A stretch of 64,000 nt of DNA from Polytrichum commune (Eukaryota > Streptophyta > Polytrichopsida > Polytrichales > Polytrichaceae). The position numbers and the translations under genes are program-made. The notes under the pieces were generated by a model that was given only the letters and a program-made list of their open reading frames with translations, was not told the DNA's origin and searched no databases. The DNA is taken from positions 1,056,001 to 1,120,000 of the forward strand of contig OX485809.1 of the NCBI GenBank assembly GCA_950295325.1, in the 5' to 3' direction. This document shows, piece after piece, positions 1 to 12,735 of the stretch (its first letter is position 1; every line of letters begins with the position of its first letter).

Positions 1-14
1 AAAATATATTAATT

Positions 15-32
15 CGACGACGACGACGACGA
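15..32. repeat. (CGA)n microsatellite in 5' leader
   Basis: About six CGA triplets lie just before the ATG at 46. The tract probably falls in the 5' untranslated leader of the first gene, because an in-frame stop (TAA at 10-12) shows it is not part of that coding frame. Confidence 0.6.
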
Positions 33-45
33 TTTTTTGGTATCC

Positions 46-3000
46 ATGGAATTTCAGAAACCAGCGGGGCCTAATAATGTGAAAGGCGGGAAGACAACGA
101 GGCCATGGACTCGATCCATAACACAAATATTTCGCGCTTTTCGGGACGGCTACGTGAAGGGGTGTGTCACGGCCAGCCATAACGCGAACGTGAGCCGAGC
201 TGCCGTGGGCGCGGCAGGTTTCCGAGCTGTGGACGTGGACGATCAGGTTCTCAGCCGATCGAGTTCCCGGCATGTCGAGGACGTGATCTCTCAGGAATTT
301 CTCGACCTCTCCGCAAAGTTTCTCCGGCAAGGGTCGTCCACAGATCAGAAAGGATTCATCCAGTCCGGTAGCATTAATACACCTCCCGGCCAATTACAAG
401 GTACGGTGGTCACCTTAATCCTGTAACTCCTAACTTACTGCAATATCTCTACTCTCCCTTCCCTAGCCTTCACATCGTTGACATTGTGAGATTCTTGCTT
501 TTGGAGTTTTTTGCCACTCTGAGAAATCCCGTCCGCAGCTACAGTCCAGTTTTACTCGGTTTGTCCTACCATGGAGCTGTCAATTTTCTTTCGAAACTGC
601 TTTGTGTGGTAGCTTGAACAATACGTCGCTCTGGACAAGTTAAAACAAGCGATTGCTACAACCATCATGGCATGTCACCTTTTTTTCTCAAGCATGGCTC
701 AGTTCAGGAGTTTTTTGAGGGCATGACATCAGAGATCCAAAATTAGGAGGCAAATCCACCATAATCTTGCATACCTCTGCCCCCGCTTGCTTCGCGCTTT
801 TGGTGGATTTCCTCCTGATTTTGCACACGAGATGGCTACCAGAATAAATGGGTTGTTTAAGAAATATTTAGTATCAATGCCGTAGGACAATGAGGTTGGA
901 ACCCAACGTCCATACCTAGGTAGAATTATCCTCTTATCGATATAATAGTAGGTTAATTATGACTCAGGTAAGGATATTTTCTTGTGATACCCATCAAGTA
1001 TCAATATTCGACCGATCTTACAATTTTGATCTTGGGTGGGTAACTTAGGAAATCTTTTCGACTACACTTATATTCATATTTGTGTATTTATACTACGCAT
1101 GAGTCATCACAAGGCTAACATCTTCGACGATATAAGTTAGCCTTGTGCATACTCTTGCTCAAATCAGAATGACTTCGTCCTGAATTTCATGTCTTCTTCT
1201 ACTGCATTGTGTATTGGGAGTAGGAGCGAAAACACCTGGACGACATTGGTCGCTAAGCTTGCTAATTAGAAAAAGATTATGTGAAGGCTTTGGGAGTTTC
1301 CTATACACCGTAATTCATGCCAAACCGTCATCTGTTTAAAGATCTACCACATAGTGCTGTGGAAATGGAACAAACATCCCACATTCAGTACATAAGGCGT
1401 TGGAGAAAGTAGGCCGTCATTCACCCGAAATTAGTCGCTAACATGCACAACACCAAGTCACAGTGCACAATTTGTGAGGGAAGTGGTACCACCCAACTCT
1501 GTATGTAGAAGGTGGATCCAATGCTGCCACATTTCTTTAATATCGCTGCGTTTCTGTCATATCATGGAGTTTCTTTGAGATGGAGAACGGCTCTTAAGTT
1601 TAAAGACACATACCCTGGGTAATCTTGCAACTTACCCACAAACTCTCCCACAGGGGCCCCTGAAGCTCGTCACCTCTGCCCAGTATCTAGGACGATTGTA
1701 GATGTGGGAGCTTTGGCAAGTGTACATCTACCAATATCCTAGATACTGGGGCAGAAATGAACAACTTTACAAAGGCCCCTGTGACATATGATGCATTACA
1801 GGTCCCTTAGGAATTGGTTTTTGTTGAGGACCATGAATGGGTGTACAATGACGATTTCGTTGGTGTTGTCAAATTCCTCATCTGTGGACTCCAAAGGTGA
1901 TGGTCCGGTGGTTCGATGGTGCCACAAGGTCCCAAGTTCAAACCCGCTTGTGAATTGGTGAAAGTCCAATGCGTCCTTTTCTTTTTTCTAGGGCTCTCAT
2001 GGGCCAACACAGTCCGCACTAGTGTTTTTGCATAGCCCTCCATTGAAAGGTGGGAGTAGCCTGTGGGATGAAGAGGCTCTTCATTCATGTGGAGGCCACA
2101 CATGTTCAAAAACTCCGGTTTTGAAACGAAGTTTGGTAAGCCAAGGTAAACGAGATTTGACCCTGACATGTGCCTAACTTTGAGGAGTGTGGTTTCAAGC
2201 GATCAGAGTTGAAAACATACAGGTTTTAACCCGTAAAAAGACGGGCCAACCTTGAAACCAAGCTCCTCGAAGCAAGGCGCATGTCAAAGCTGACCAAACT
2301 TGGCTTACCAAACTCCGTTTCATGCTTGTTTCCTATGGAAGCCGGCATTGTACTACTACTACTTTTGAGGGGCTTGACTTGGAGGTCATCTTGCCAACAC
2401 CAAACTCTTGTCAGCCCATGGGTGAAAGTGTTGTGTACTACAACAGAGAAAGTAAGAAAACAAGAGGAAATCTATGATCGGGGAGAACCGGCAGTTAGTT
2501 AAAGATGAACCGGTTGAGTTTGAGAAATAACCGGTTGAAGTTCAAGACTGCAGGCAAATTACCGATCAGTTTAGAGGAATTTATAGAATATACCCCCAAT
2601 TCCATAAAGGAAAACCGAAGGATGTCGACATGTAACCGGTTGGACTTGCAAACTCTAGGATCTCAACCGATAATGCCCAAAAATCTCCCCGGTCACTGGA
2701 GGGAATTCTTATTTTTATTTTTTGTGAAAAGAGGAACCCTTATTTCTTCCCCAAAGTGCTCATGCATGAGGGTGGGGTGAATACTGCAGGCATAACCTTG
2801 GCGGATCTACAAGGCTACTCAAGCACGTTCCGCACAGCTAGCCGGCCGAGCTTCGATGCGGTGCCCGAAAGCGAGCAATACACCGAGACGCCCACAATTC
2901 ACGGCTCCAACAAGACGGCGCTGGAGTCGTTGTTCCGAAGCTCCTCGCTCCACCCGACCGAGTTTCTTCAATCCCCGTCGCGCAGAATGGCCGCTCTGGA

Positions 3001-3442
3001 CACACATAACAACCAAGTTGCCGGAGCTTCGAGAGGTGTAATGCTCACGAGGGGAGGGAGTGAGTCAAGGCTGCGCCAAACGCCCTCGAGGTTTTCGAAC
3101 GCCTCTAATGTAGATGCCGATACTAACGGGAGGAGTAATAGTAGTAACACTAACAACAACAACCCGTTAATGAAGCCCTTGTCTCCCATGGTGGACATGA
3201 GCAGTTTCCGTGAGCAGAACAGTAATAATCATGTTGGCGCCCGAAAGTCGGTCGATTTTCGGCGGTCGGTGTCGAGGAGGCGAGAGGATTTGGCGAGGTT
3301 TCTTTCGCAGCGTGGCCCGAGCCAAATGGTGGACGCCGAATTTGAGGAGTTTGCAAGGTCGAATTCGAAGAAATTAGCGAACCGGCCAAACCCGTACAGA
3401 GACTATGACTCTCGGGCACCGTCCCCGACCCCAACTGTGTAG
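46..3442 (+). CDS. Unrecognised Ser/Asn-rich two-exon protein
   Basis: Proposed exons are 46-400 and 2790-3442, giving 335 residues. The donor (CAAG^GTACGG) and acceptor (CTGCAG^GC) are both phase 1 and rejoin a Gly codon, which is good support for one gene. ATG 46 is chosen because an in-frame TAA lies at 10-12 and no ATG intervenes. The first exon is basic near its start (RSITQIFRAFRDGYVKG) and then has a segment ending VEDVISQEFLDLSAKFLR that may be helical. The second exon is low complexity: Ser/Arg-rich stretches, an Asn run around genomic 3140-3165, and a charged region (SRRREDLARFLSQRG) before a Pro/Ser tail. I see no signal peptide, membrane segment or enzyme motif. I do not recognise the family; composition suggests a disordered nuclear or regulatory protein, which is inference. 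The last exon has degenerate copies downstream. Confidence 0.6.
1648..1784. repeat. Foldback element in intron of the first gene
   Basis: The left arm (CACAGGGGCC, then TGCCCAGTATCTAGGA) is mirrored by the right arm (TCCTAGATACTGGGGCA, then GGCCCCTGTG). Two blocks of inverted repeat with a short loop suggest a very short miniature inverted-repeat transposon. The rest of the 2.4 kb intron (401-2789) shows nothing I recognise. Confidence 0.6.
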
Positions 3443-3682
3443 GTTCTTAATTACAACCTTTTCAATTAGTTAGGAATGTTGGAGTTCAATAACACAGATG
3501 AGTCAACTCTGGAAAAAGTGGTGCAAGTTTAGAATTGCATTACTCTCATCGACATCTAAGTTAGCCTCCTCGTCACAGAAAGTTGCAGAGAATAACTCCA
3601 CAATGGCATCACATTTTGTCATCATCCCATTGTTTGGCTTTCCTTCTTCGAATATGATGAGCAACTTTGGGCTTTGATGAGG

Positions 3683-3812
3683 TTGCGAGGTGGAATTCGA
3701 AGAAAATTAGCCAACCGGCTGAACCCGGACAGAGAATACAACGACTCTTGGACACCATGCTCGACTCCAACTTGTGTACATTTTAAATTTACAACCTTTC
3801 TTCACTTAGTTT
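3683..3812 (+). pseudogene. Degenerate copy of the terminal exon
   Basis: This stretch repeats, with many substitutions and indels, the last coding part and 3' flank of the upstream gene (3350-3470). Shared blocks include GAATTCGAAGAAA, ACCGGC..AACCC and CTCCAACTTGTGTA against CCCCAACTGTGTAG. The frame is not maintained. It looks like a tandem partial duplication about 335 bp downstream of the original. Confidence 0.65.
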
Positions 3813-4251
3813 ATGTGGAGTAATTTACACAAATTCGATTCTGCAACAGAGGCGCTTTGGAATAGGTACACTGGATATGATATCTAGTGTCATATGGTAT
3901 TTAATGTCACTATGGTAACATTCCGGGTGACGCTTCTTATGAACAAGTGAACGGATATTGTCATGGATGATGGGATGAGTTTATCCATTGGCCAAAACCC
4001 GACCTTCTCTTGTCAGCAACTTGTGATAAAATATTGTCATGGATGATTGAAATTTGGATGAAAAATCACATGGTAAGTGACAGTAATTGCAACATTGCAA
4101 ATCCATAATCCCCCATAAATTAGAAGGAATGACAAATGATTTCGTGTGGGTGACACTATACCGCAGTTTACAATTAGTATTAAGCAAGAAAATCAGGATT
4201 GGTGATACTAAAATATCATATTTAGTGTAGTTTCACTCCTCTTACTGTAAT

Positions 4252-4350
4252 TTAGCCTCCCGCTCACAGAAAGCAGCAGAGAATAACAACTCCAAGATGG
4301 ACTCACATTTGTCTTCATCATCCCATTGTATGCCTTCCCTTCTTAAAAGG
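4252..4350. repeat. Second copy of gene 3' flank segment (with 3561-3658)
   Basis: The segment CACAGAAAG..GCAGAGAATAAC through TCATCCCATTGT..GCCTTCC occurs at 3561-3658 and again here. Together with the copy at 3683 it shows repeated local duplication of the 3' end of the first gene. Confidence 0.6.
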
Positions 4351-4692
4351 TATGGCACTTTGGTCAATTTACCTCAAGAAACATGTGGTAAAGTGGACAA
4401 AACCTGGGAAAATGGGTCATGCATCACTTTGCCCCATGGCTGTCGTTTCTTGGGGTAAGGTATGTATGTGACATTTGATTCAATTTTATTGTTTTTCATC
4501 TTCTATTGATCAATTTTGTGTCTTCAAAGTTGCGTTGCATTAGCAAATCTACACTGAAACATGAACAAAACCTAAAAAATTGAACCTTCCTTGATTTAGT
4601 ATTGATGATTGGAAGTGCATGTTTGTAGATTCCTTGACTGAATAGTACATAAGTCCTCCCAATTGCGTTCACTATTGAATGTGGAGGAGTCC

Positions 4693-5331
4693 CAGGGAGT
4701 GCACTGTTCAAGTACTGTAAATATACACGTGCGTGCACAAAAGGGGTATTATTTAGAACAAGCATGTACAAAATGTACGTACAAGAGACATATTGCTATT
4801 AAGCAGGAAGTAGATGTACATGAGGCTGGAGATAAGGCTATAGAAAAATATATGTAAAGTACGGGTTTACGCGTTTATGCGTTCAAGTTAGACCTAGACC
4901 AAGAATCATGCGTTTTTTCATCCACTAAGTAACAACCTTATTTGGAGTTATGATCTCACAGATCATATTATGCTAGAATTGGATACGGTTATTGCTTTGG
5001 CCAATTTGACGTATGATGCTGAAACAGACACGTACGAACTTCATCCAAGTGATGAAAAAGTCTTTAACGACTTTATAACTAAAAATCCATGATTTGATAG
5101 TATACATATAATAGGGCCATATTTTTGCATTTCCAAACATTTGTACACATGTTATATACAATTTCTGTATTTGTTTTTGGACCCTTGTGTACGTATGGAA
5201 ATGTATTTTGAAGCAATGAGATTTGTAAGTATATTGCTTGATTTTAGCAAAAATAAAATGTATACAGGGGTATTTTAATAAGGGGCATGCACGCACGTGA
5301 TACTTGGTTTTAATGAATAGTGCACTCCCTG
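4693..5331. mobile_element. Miniature inverted-repeat transposon, family C, copy 1
   Basis: Perfect 13 bp ends CAGGGAGTGCACT and AGTGCACTCCCTG bound about 640 bp without a transposase. The second copy at 62177-62817 shares the internal GCACAAAAGGGGTA and GTGATACTTGGTTTTAAT blocks. It is a non-autonomous DNA transposon by structure; the superfamily is not assignable from what I see. Confidence 0.75.
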
Positions 5332-5664
5332 AGGGAGGAGTTGATAAGATTTGCATACTTAGTCCAATCTTTTTTAAAACATGTTTCTTTATGGGGTCTT
5401 TATGGTGTTTGTTCTTTGATCCTCACCTCACCTCACCACACACCAATCAAATGTAGGTGTTCGCTTAAGAAACTTGACCAAATAACACCCACGTACCTTA
5501 GGTCATACTCCGCTCCTTTGAATTTGCAAAGGTTGAACACTACCAAGTTGTGCATGCCATCATGTTTTAGGTTCTTGAAGGAAACCTAAAGATGGACCCT
5601 GGTTGATTGGTTTTTTTTGGTACAAGATGAGTATGTTGAAGGTGAGCAACAAGGAGGTACACTA

Positions 5665-5860
5665 AACATGTGATTTAGTGCAGCTTGCATTATTTATCAT
5701 CGACCCACACCAATTGTCTTGCAATCACGAGGTGGGAGCTACATAGGGTGCTATGTGACATATGACGTGCTTGGTGCTACATGACAAGTCATGAAGGCCA
5801 CTCTAAAATTGTCATGACACACCAATTTCAATGCCACATCAAGTCGGATATTTAGTGTAG
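5665..5860. repeat. Dispersed repeat, copy 1 (matches KARI intron 9)
   Basis: The segment with TTTATCATCGACCCACA and AATTGTCTTGCAATCAC is shared with 44780-44945. Both copies are diverged. The remainder of 3443-6427 is AT-rich non-coding DNA with a fragment of another repeat near 5380-5530 and a short TA run at about 6295. Confidence 0.55.
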
Positions 5861-6427
5861 TGATATTAGAAAGTTGCCAAATGCAACCACCTAAGGAACT
5901 GGCAGGTGAAGGGGATCTAGGGGGTCTCAATTGCATGATGACTTGTCAAAATGAAATGAAACTGATTTCCAAATCCTAGGACGCCAAAAAAGTTATGGAA
6001 CTAGAAATACATCAAGATGGTGTCAAAATGGCTAATTCCCTATAGTGACAGAGTGTGGTGACCTAAAGTTTAAGGTATGTTTTCTTAAATGGTAAATTGC
6101 CCAAAGTTTGTTGTGCTACTTGATAGATGTTGCACTTGGATGAGCACATATTACCTATGTTCAAATAGCATGAATACCATCTATGGTCAGATATGTCAAC
6201 AGATAAAACTGAATGCTTCAATGCAGAACCTTGACCAAAGTTAACATGAATCAAGTGAAAACAGAAGTGCTATTTTGTGAACACAGAGTATCTATATATA
6301 TATATATAGGTGTTGGAAATAGTCAGTTTTGATTGGTGACTGTATCCATTGAAAAGAGCTTGAAATTGAGTACAATGACAAATTCACGGATGGTTGCTTA
6401 ATATCCTAGTGAAGATGAAAAAGGTTA

Positions 6428-9400
6428 TCAACATGAATCGAGGTTGTCAATGACGGCCTTGGTGTAGTCTGTACAAGTAGTTGAACCGCCAAGATCAAAC
6501 GTCCGGTACTTGCCATCCGCAATGGTCTTCAATATAGACTTGTGAATTTTCTCGGCAGGTTCGGTCATGTTCAGGTGTTGCAGCATCATCACCGAGCTTA
6601 ACAAAATTGCAGTTGGGTTTGCTTTGTTCTGCATCCAAATGCATGAGAACATGCACAACAGATAATTTGAGAGGATAATAGATATGGACTATACATGTTG
6701 GAGCGAGAGAGAATTATCACATACGAGCATACCTTTCAATCATGCAACATAAAAGCCCTGAAGTAGTATGTAGGTCGGATGCTATTATTTGACAATGCAC
6801 TACTAGGAGCTTAGTCCTATGCAATTGTCCCGCGTCGATGAAAGAGTTATGTAAAGCTACCACTATGCTAGATTTGCAAATTTTCCAATTACATAGGACA
6901 AATTTCTAGTGACGTAGATCAATTGTCTAGGACTCATATGCTTGTGGTGTTGAATTAGTCTAATCTAGGTCATTTGAGATGCATCGGCCACCTATAAGGG
7001 GTCAAGTTTTTATGTTGGACGGACGAGAGGTACACTTGTATATGACAATTCCCACTCTCCATACATGTCTATCTAGCTTCCGTAATTAAATGATTGAATT
7101 AGCACATGGTCTTTTGAGAGGATATCTCACCATGCCAGCAATGTCTGGAGCTGTCCCATGTACCGCTTCCATTAGGGCCAACCCATTGTCCCCAATGTTA
7201 CCGCTGCACACATACATTTCATTGAAAGGAGGGAAGCAAGCTTAGCAATTGCAAATGACAAGAGGAATACTAATCTCAATTTACCCTAGTCCTAATATTG
7301 GTTGGTCGAGCACTTTGTAGTCCTGAAAATAGTGTGCTTTCCCGTCCAATTACATTTATGAATATCAGAATCAATTGCCACCTATAAGAATTATAGGGGA
7401 ATGGAAATCACCTGGGTGTTAAGCCTAGCCCTCCGATCAGACCAGCACAAAGGTCACTAATAATGTCGCCATATAAGTTGGGCATCACCAAAACATCAAA
7501 AAGCCCTGGATTTTTCACCAACTGCATCTCACAGGATATTCCCGAGTGTCAATATCGCTCTGAAGCAGGGAGTCATAATTGAGCAGATGACTGAGAGCAA
7601 TAGGACCCAAGCACCAGGATGCTTCACCAGAAGGCTATCCTTTTGCATGACACTTGATGTGTACATTCTCACTTAGTAAAATATTGTTGTGTAAAGAATA
7701 TGAGTAAAGGTGCTCATTCTAATGTCTTTTCCACTGTTAATTGTAAGCCTCCACTCATAGTATGAAGTGACTCCTAGAAAGACTAGTAAAACAGTTTTCT
7801 CAGCTTCCTCATAAAAGACAATCAGTTATTGACATAGTACCATCATGCAACAATTGTCGATGATGACTTCCTCGTAGACAAGATCCGGATACTTCTCAGC
7901 AACTTCGCGACAACACTGTCATATTTGCAACATACATCGTCAAAGTCATCCAATAATGTTTACATGGGCTAAATAAGGGCTTAAGTCTCTAAACAATTAT
8001 CTGTGTGGAAGTACAAACCTGGCGGTTAATCTGAATTGTGATAATGGTTTACAATGACTTTCACAGAAAAGTAGCCATAAATACCTATGGCTCTCATATT
8101 ATCAAAATGAACGGGCAGACTTGCCTGAAGGAACAGCCCATCCGTTTTTTTCATGATATTCGCTTTATGTATTGCAGACACCCGTTTTCGACCATGAAGC
8201 TTTGCGTAGTGGAAGGCATACTCAGCCACACGCTTGCTTGCTTGGCGCGTGATGATTTTCAAGCTCTCCACCACACCCTTCACTACCTGACCAACATATA
8301 TTGTTAATCACCTCCACCAACTTATCTTTCATCTACAGAATTGAGCATAAATGTGGCAATGTGCTTCTTCAGGCACACAAAATAACACTAGTCAACAGAG
8401 ACAAGACACACCTACCTTCCTGTCACCATTTGAAATCCCATTATCAGATGCTTAAACAGTTGCAACATTTTCTCAATCTGAAGCCAGATCTTCAGAGGGT
8501 CTACTGATTTGTATCACTTGATGGTATCTAACGCTGCTCTACAACCAGAGTTCACAAGGAAGTTTGGGCAATTTACCACCTAGGGATCACACTACTGGAA
8601 TCCAGTGGACTTAATGTCATATGCGTTTGTCAACGTTGTGGCATTCTAAGTTTCCACCGAGAGAAAGTGTCATATTTGTGAAATTATTGTGCGCAATAAG
8701 TTGACATTAACACAGTCAAAACACATTAGTGTCATGTGATAAAGTGGACAAAACCTGGTGGATGGGTCTCCATTCACCACTTCACCCCATGTTTCCCGAT
8801 GTGGTAAATTGCCTAAATTTCCCTGTGGCAAGGTAGACAAAAATTCAGGGGTCGAAAGGCTCTGCCACTTTTTAGTTTAATTGCCATAGAGGGCTCTCTA
8901 TTCCGAGATGAATTGATTATTTTCTCCTGAAACTTTGCCACATGTCGTTCCAAGATTGGCTGAGACCACTTCAATCCCATGTGGATAATACATTCCCAAA
9001 ATAGTGATTGAGAAATAGAGCGCTTTCTACAGTACTACAATTAAAATTTACCATGAAAAGCTCACCTGATGTTCCAAACCGCTATACTCGCCCTCTGTGT
9101 TTTCACGAATAGTAACAAGGTCAACATTGTCATAACGTGTTTTGTATCCTGGAATACTGAGACATGGTCGCACATTCGCATACAAGCCAAGCTCTTTCCT
9201 TAAAGTCAGATTCAGTGACTTATGGCCTTTTCCAATTGGGGTGGCCATTGGCCCCTTCAGGCCTATGCCACATTGCCTCACAGACTCCATACTGTCCCAT
9301 GTGATGAAGCTTCCGGTCCTGGGGTCCACTTTCTTGCCCACAAAGTGCGTGTCCCACTCAACTTGCACTTGAACAGCATCAAATATCTGCAAATTGTTGA

Positions 9401-10567
9401 AATTTATACATATCATTCACTACAGAAAGTAAAGACTATATACTTGTTAGCTCTTTTCTTGGGAATAGTGAAAATTCTGTAAATGAGTGGACTCACGGTT
9501 AAATTTGAAATTACATCTGGGAGTCAGCGAGGCTTCAAGACTGAAACCCTTCAATCCTAAATTTCCACAAGTGTTGCAATATTCTCCTGTCACAACTATG
9601 GTGCAAGAGCCATGGCAAAATTTGGCTTGTCTCAAACAAACAATATGACATTTTCTTGCCTCCATAATACTGGGAAATTCCAAGTCCTGTCGCATTTGAA
9701 ATTCATTGTTCAAGAATGTCTCACCATAGATAAGCAAAATTAAGTCTGAAGCGGAAGGGATAGGGAGACAGAACCCCCATCAGTCACTGCAAAATTTACT
9801 CCTTGTTATCGGATTTTGACACTTTTGAAGGTATGACAATATTCTTGTCCCTCCAATCATAATGAAATGTACTCATTGTGCACCGATTATGCTACAAAGA
9901 ACTTCTGTTTGAAGGTCGTGGCTGGGAAATTGTTCTCATGATTTCCCGGCCGAGGCAGCCTTCAAAAAACATTCCTCGTCACCATAATTGGTGGGAAATG
10001 AAGAATTTTGCTCATATGTCATATGGTGAGACAACCATTCCACCTGTTTTATAAAGCTGAAATAACCGATGGCAGCAAGAAAATTCCTCTGATCTGACAG
10101 TCATGCTGTAAGCGAATTACTTAACCCTAAAGAAACTGGTGCGTGAGTTATCTACGAATTCTCCAGACATTGAGGTTATCCGAGACCCACAACCCGAGAA
10201 CTGTTCTTTGGAAACTTTGTACTAGGAGAAAAGATTAAAGTCTACCAGTCACCTTCTTGACAGAATCGGCAATTTCGGGGCCAATGCCATCCCCTGGAAA
10301 TAAGGTCGCCTTGATGACCCCACCGCTTGATGAGAATGCCCTTCGGCCGCCGTGAGCCTGTTCAAAAACCGGCTGCTCTTGCAGCACTCCATTAAACACG
10401 GGAAATGGAGTACTAAAACTCGTCGGGGGCAGGACATGAAGAGCTCCTGGACATGAAGTGATTATTTGGCAATCTTTCTGGGGAATGACAATACTCCTGA
10501 TTGCCGACAATGCCCGCCGCACCAACGACGTAGGTGACCCTGATGACGAGGGCCGCAGCAACGCCAT
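6428..10567 (-). CDS. IDH5: NAD-dependent isocitrate dehydrogenase, catalytic (IDH5-type) subunit, mitochondrial
   Basis: Oxidative decarboxylation of isocitrate to 2-oxoglutarate with NAD+ in the mitochondrial TCA cycle. Exons on the complement: 10253-10567, 9066-9386, 8125-8286, 7841-7915, 7412-7521, 7131-7203, 6428-6628; 418 residues, all phases consistent. Residues 1 to about 80 are a Ser/Arg-rich mitochondrial leader, longer than usual. The dehydrogenase core follows: GDGIGPE at 92-98, [20 protein letters not shown] (substrate and phosphate region, [10 protein letters not shown] at about 199-208), HKANIM, and [13 protein letters not shown], whose Asp 310 and 314 are the metal-binding pair expected of a catalytic subunit. 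Wording such as [13 protein letters not shown] and [14 protein letters not shown] matches the catalytic rather than the regulatory plant class. The 8125 donor is GC (CAG^GCAAGT). The ATG at 10567 is the first in frame. A tandem array lies immediately upstream. Confidence 0.95.
8563..8819. mobile_element. Miniature inverted-repeat transposon in IDH intron 2
   Basis: The ends read TTTGGGCAATTTACCAC and GTGGTAAATTGCCTAAATT, an imperfect terminal inverted repeat of about 17 bp around roughly 255 bp. A related fragment with GGTAAAGTGGACAAAACCTGG lies at 4390-4410. No coding capacity. Confidence 0.65.
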
Positions 10568-10679
10568 GTCCACAGACCATCAATTTTCAGTAGGAAAAAG
10601 GTAAACAAGGGAAGATGACATAAAATTACGAACTCAGGAAATGAGAATTGGGTGTTCCGATTCTCCAATCATTCGATTT

Positions 10680-11350
10680 TTTAGTAATCTCTTCTGGAAC
10701 CACAAACTCATCTACACACTGCCAGCTTCAGAAACCTAAATGTTCAGGTTTTAAAACTGCAATAGTCTTGTTGCCATCGGGCAGAAACCTGTGCGATAAT
10801 TGTGGGTCTGCTGTCTACGTTTGACCCAATCTTGCAACCCAAGAATTCTGAAACCAAAAATTCATCCGCTTCAAGAAACCTATACAGGTTGGGCCTCTAA
10901 AGATTGCACGTCATCCTTGCCATTCCCAACCCTGAGCAATAAGTTAATATGTGTCTTGCTAGAGATTAATCTTCACTTCAATATTCTTGCAACTCAAGAA
11001 TTGATGATCTCTTCTGGAACCAAAAAACCAATCCACTTCAACTGCCTTCCCAAACTCCTATACCCCTCATACATCTAAAGACTGCATGTCAAACATTGCC
11101 ATCTTCAATTAAACCTGACAAGCGTTTTTAGCGTCTGCTACATATATTCGCTCCAATCTTGCAGCTCAAGAATAGATAACCTCTTCTGGAACCAAAAAAT
11201 CAATCAACAACACGCTGCCAAACTCATACGCCCTTCATAACTTACAGCCCTCTAAAGATTGCAAGAGCATTGCCATCCCCCAAATTTGTGCATTTAATTC
11301 TGGCTCTCCTATCTTTAATCAAAAATTGCAACCCAAGAACCTTCCCAGGA
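10680..11350. repeat. Tandem repeat array upstream of IDH
   Basis: Three to four diverged units of about 150-180 bp share the blocks CTTGCAACTCAAGAAT, CTCTTCTGGAACCAAAAA, CTGCCAAACTC and CTCTAAAGATTGCA. Unit starts are near 10685, 10828, 10978 and 11155, with a tail at 11320. The array begins only about 115 bp upstream of the IDH start codon, so it probably overlaps the promoter or 5' leader. Confidence 0.7.
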
Positions 11351-11608
11351 TCTTTTCATCAGACTGCACGAGTATCAATATCCGCAATGTTGTAACCCTG
11401 ATCTTGAAACCCATCGACGGTATCGTACGCTTGGATTAAGTTACATTTCTTAGTCTTGGTTCTTGCTGTCGACCTTGTTCGGTGATGCATCCAAGGGCCC
11501 AACTGACTAACCAACCAATCAATGTCCCTGCCTGCGGACACCCTCCACTATTTTCAAAAAAATTATTATGTAAAAAGAAAAACAATTACAATTAGCATTT
11601 GGCACAAA

Positions 11609-11762
11609 CCATAACATTACTCAAGTTATGAGTTGTGTCCAACTGCCCTAACTTTAGATTCAGTATGAAGCAGTGGGATTCCAACATCCAATTAAAGTCT
11701 TTATTTTCGAATTTATTGTTGGGCCCATGAACACAACTCATTAGTTCAATAATGTTATGACG
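11609..11762. repeat. Foldback element
   Basis: CATAACATTACTCAAGTTAT plus GAGTTGTGTCC on the left is mirrored by GAACACAACTC and ATAATGTTATG on the right; arms of about 31 bp with a few mismatches. A short non-coding hairpin transposon by structure. Confidence 0.65.
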
Positions 11763-12735
11763 ATCTGCACTCACCATCCTGCAGTAAAGGACCGCCACTA
11801 TTCTGCCATATTATTCTAAGGGCAACACCCAAGTAGGTAACATGTTTTTTTAACTACACTAATTATCTCAATTAGTGTGTAATATTTATTCCCGAAACAT
11901 GCATTATTTTGCCAAGTCTCAAAATTCAATTCAAGTTGACCTTCCTTGTATTTGAGAAAATGGCATATGTGGCATCTTTACATGCAATGTGACATTTTCA
12001 TGTATACCATAAGTCTCATGCCGTCATGGCCCGTTGCACCCTACACCCATTCCAAAATGTCAAACAGCAATGGGGCAACAACATAGCTTGGACCCTTGCC
12101 ATCTCAACCCATCCCTCTCCCCCTCCCCCCCCCCCCCAGCCGTCTCCCAGTTGGCTAAGGTGGGGCACTGGCAATCCCCAACTCCCGATGTGTAGCCACC
12201 TACACCCTCACCTTTTTTGGGGATAAAATATTCACAACTTTGCCTTGTGGATTTTGGAATGGTGGAGGCGGTCTTGAATAGAAGGTGACAAAAAAAAATC
12301 CGTTGTATACAGATTGGACTCGCAAGCCTTTGGGCCCCCATCAAGACATGTCTTGAGTGGATGGTCGAAGGCATTTGGCCACCATGGGGTTTTGAACCCT
12401 CGACCTTGTGGTGCCCATTTGCTTGCTCATCATTTGGGTGGTTTAAAGACATCCCAATCCACGCTATCATGATTCTCAACCCACTCATTATAATGCCCCC
12501 TTCCCATCTGGCTCTAGCTAATACCAGGTGGGGTACCCTAAAACCTTGAGGCCACCTTGGAGGTGAACCTATTCACACTGCACTCAGGGTCAGAGCAATT
12601 TTTCAGAGCATACCTATTATTTTGTGATGATACTTTACCTTGTTTCCTCACCCGGTCTACGTTATATGTTCATCAACAACCACCTAGGCAAATATAGATA
12701 GAAATTAATTCACCTTCTTCCCTAAAGGCTATCTA

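Noticed and set aside
1807-2169. 120-codon minus-strand frame in the intron of the first gene
   Set aside because: No recognisable domain, lies within an intron with repeat-like sequence, and lacks support from neighbouring exons.
4973-5356. 127-codon minus-strand frame
   Set aside because: It lies almost wholly inside the family C transposon, which is not coding in its second copy.
12060-12488. 142-codon minus-strand frame
   Set aside because: Runs through a poly-C tract and repeat-like text; no domain and no conserved partner.
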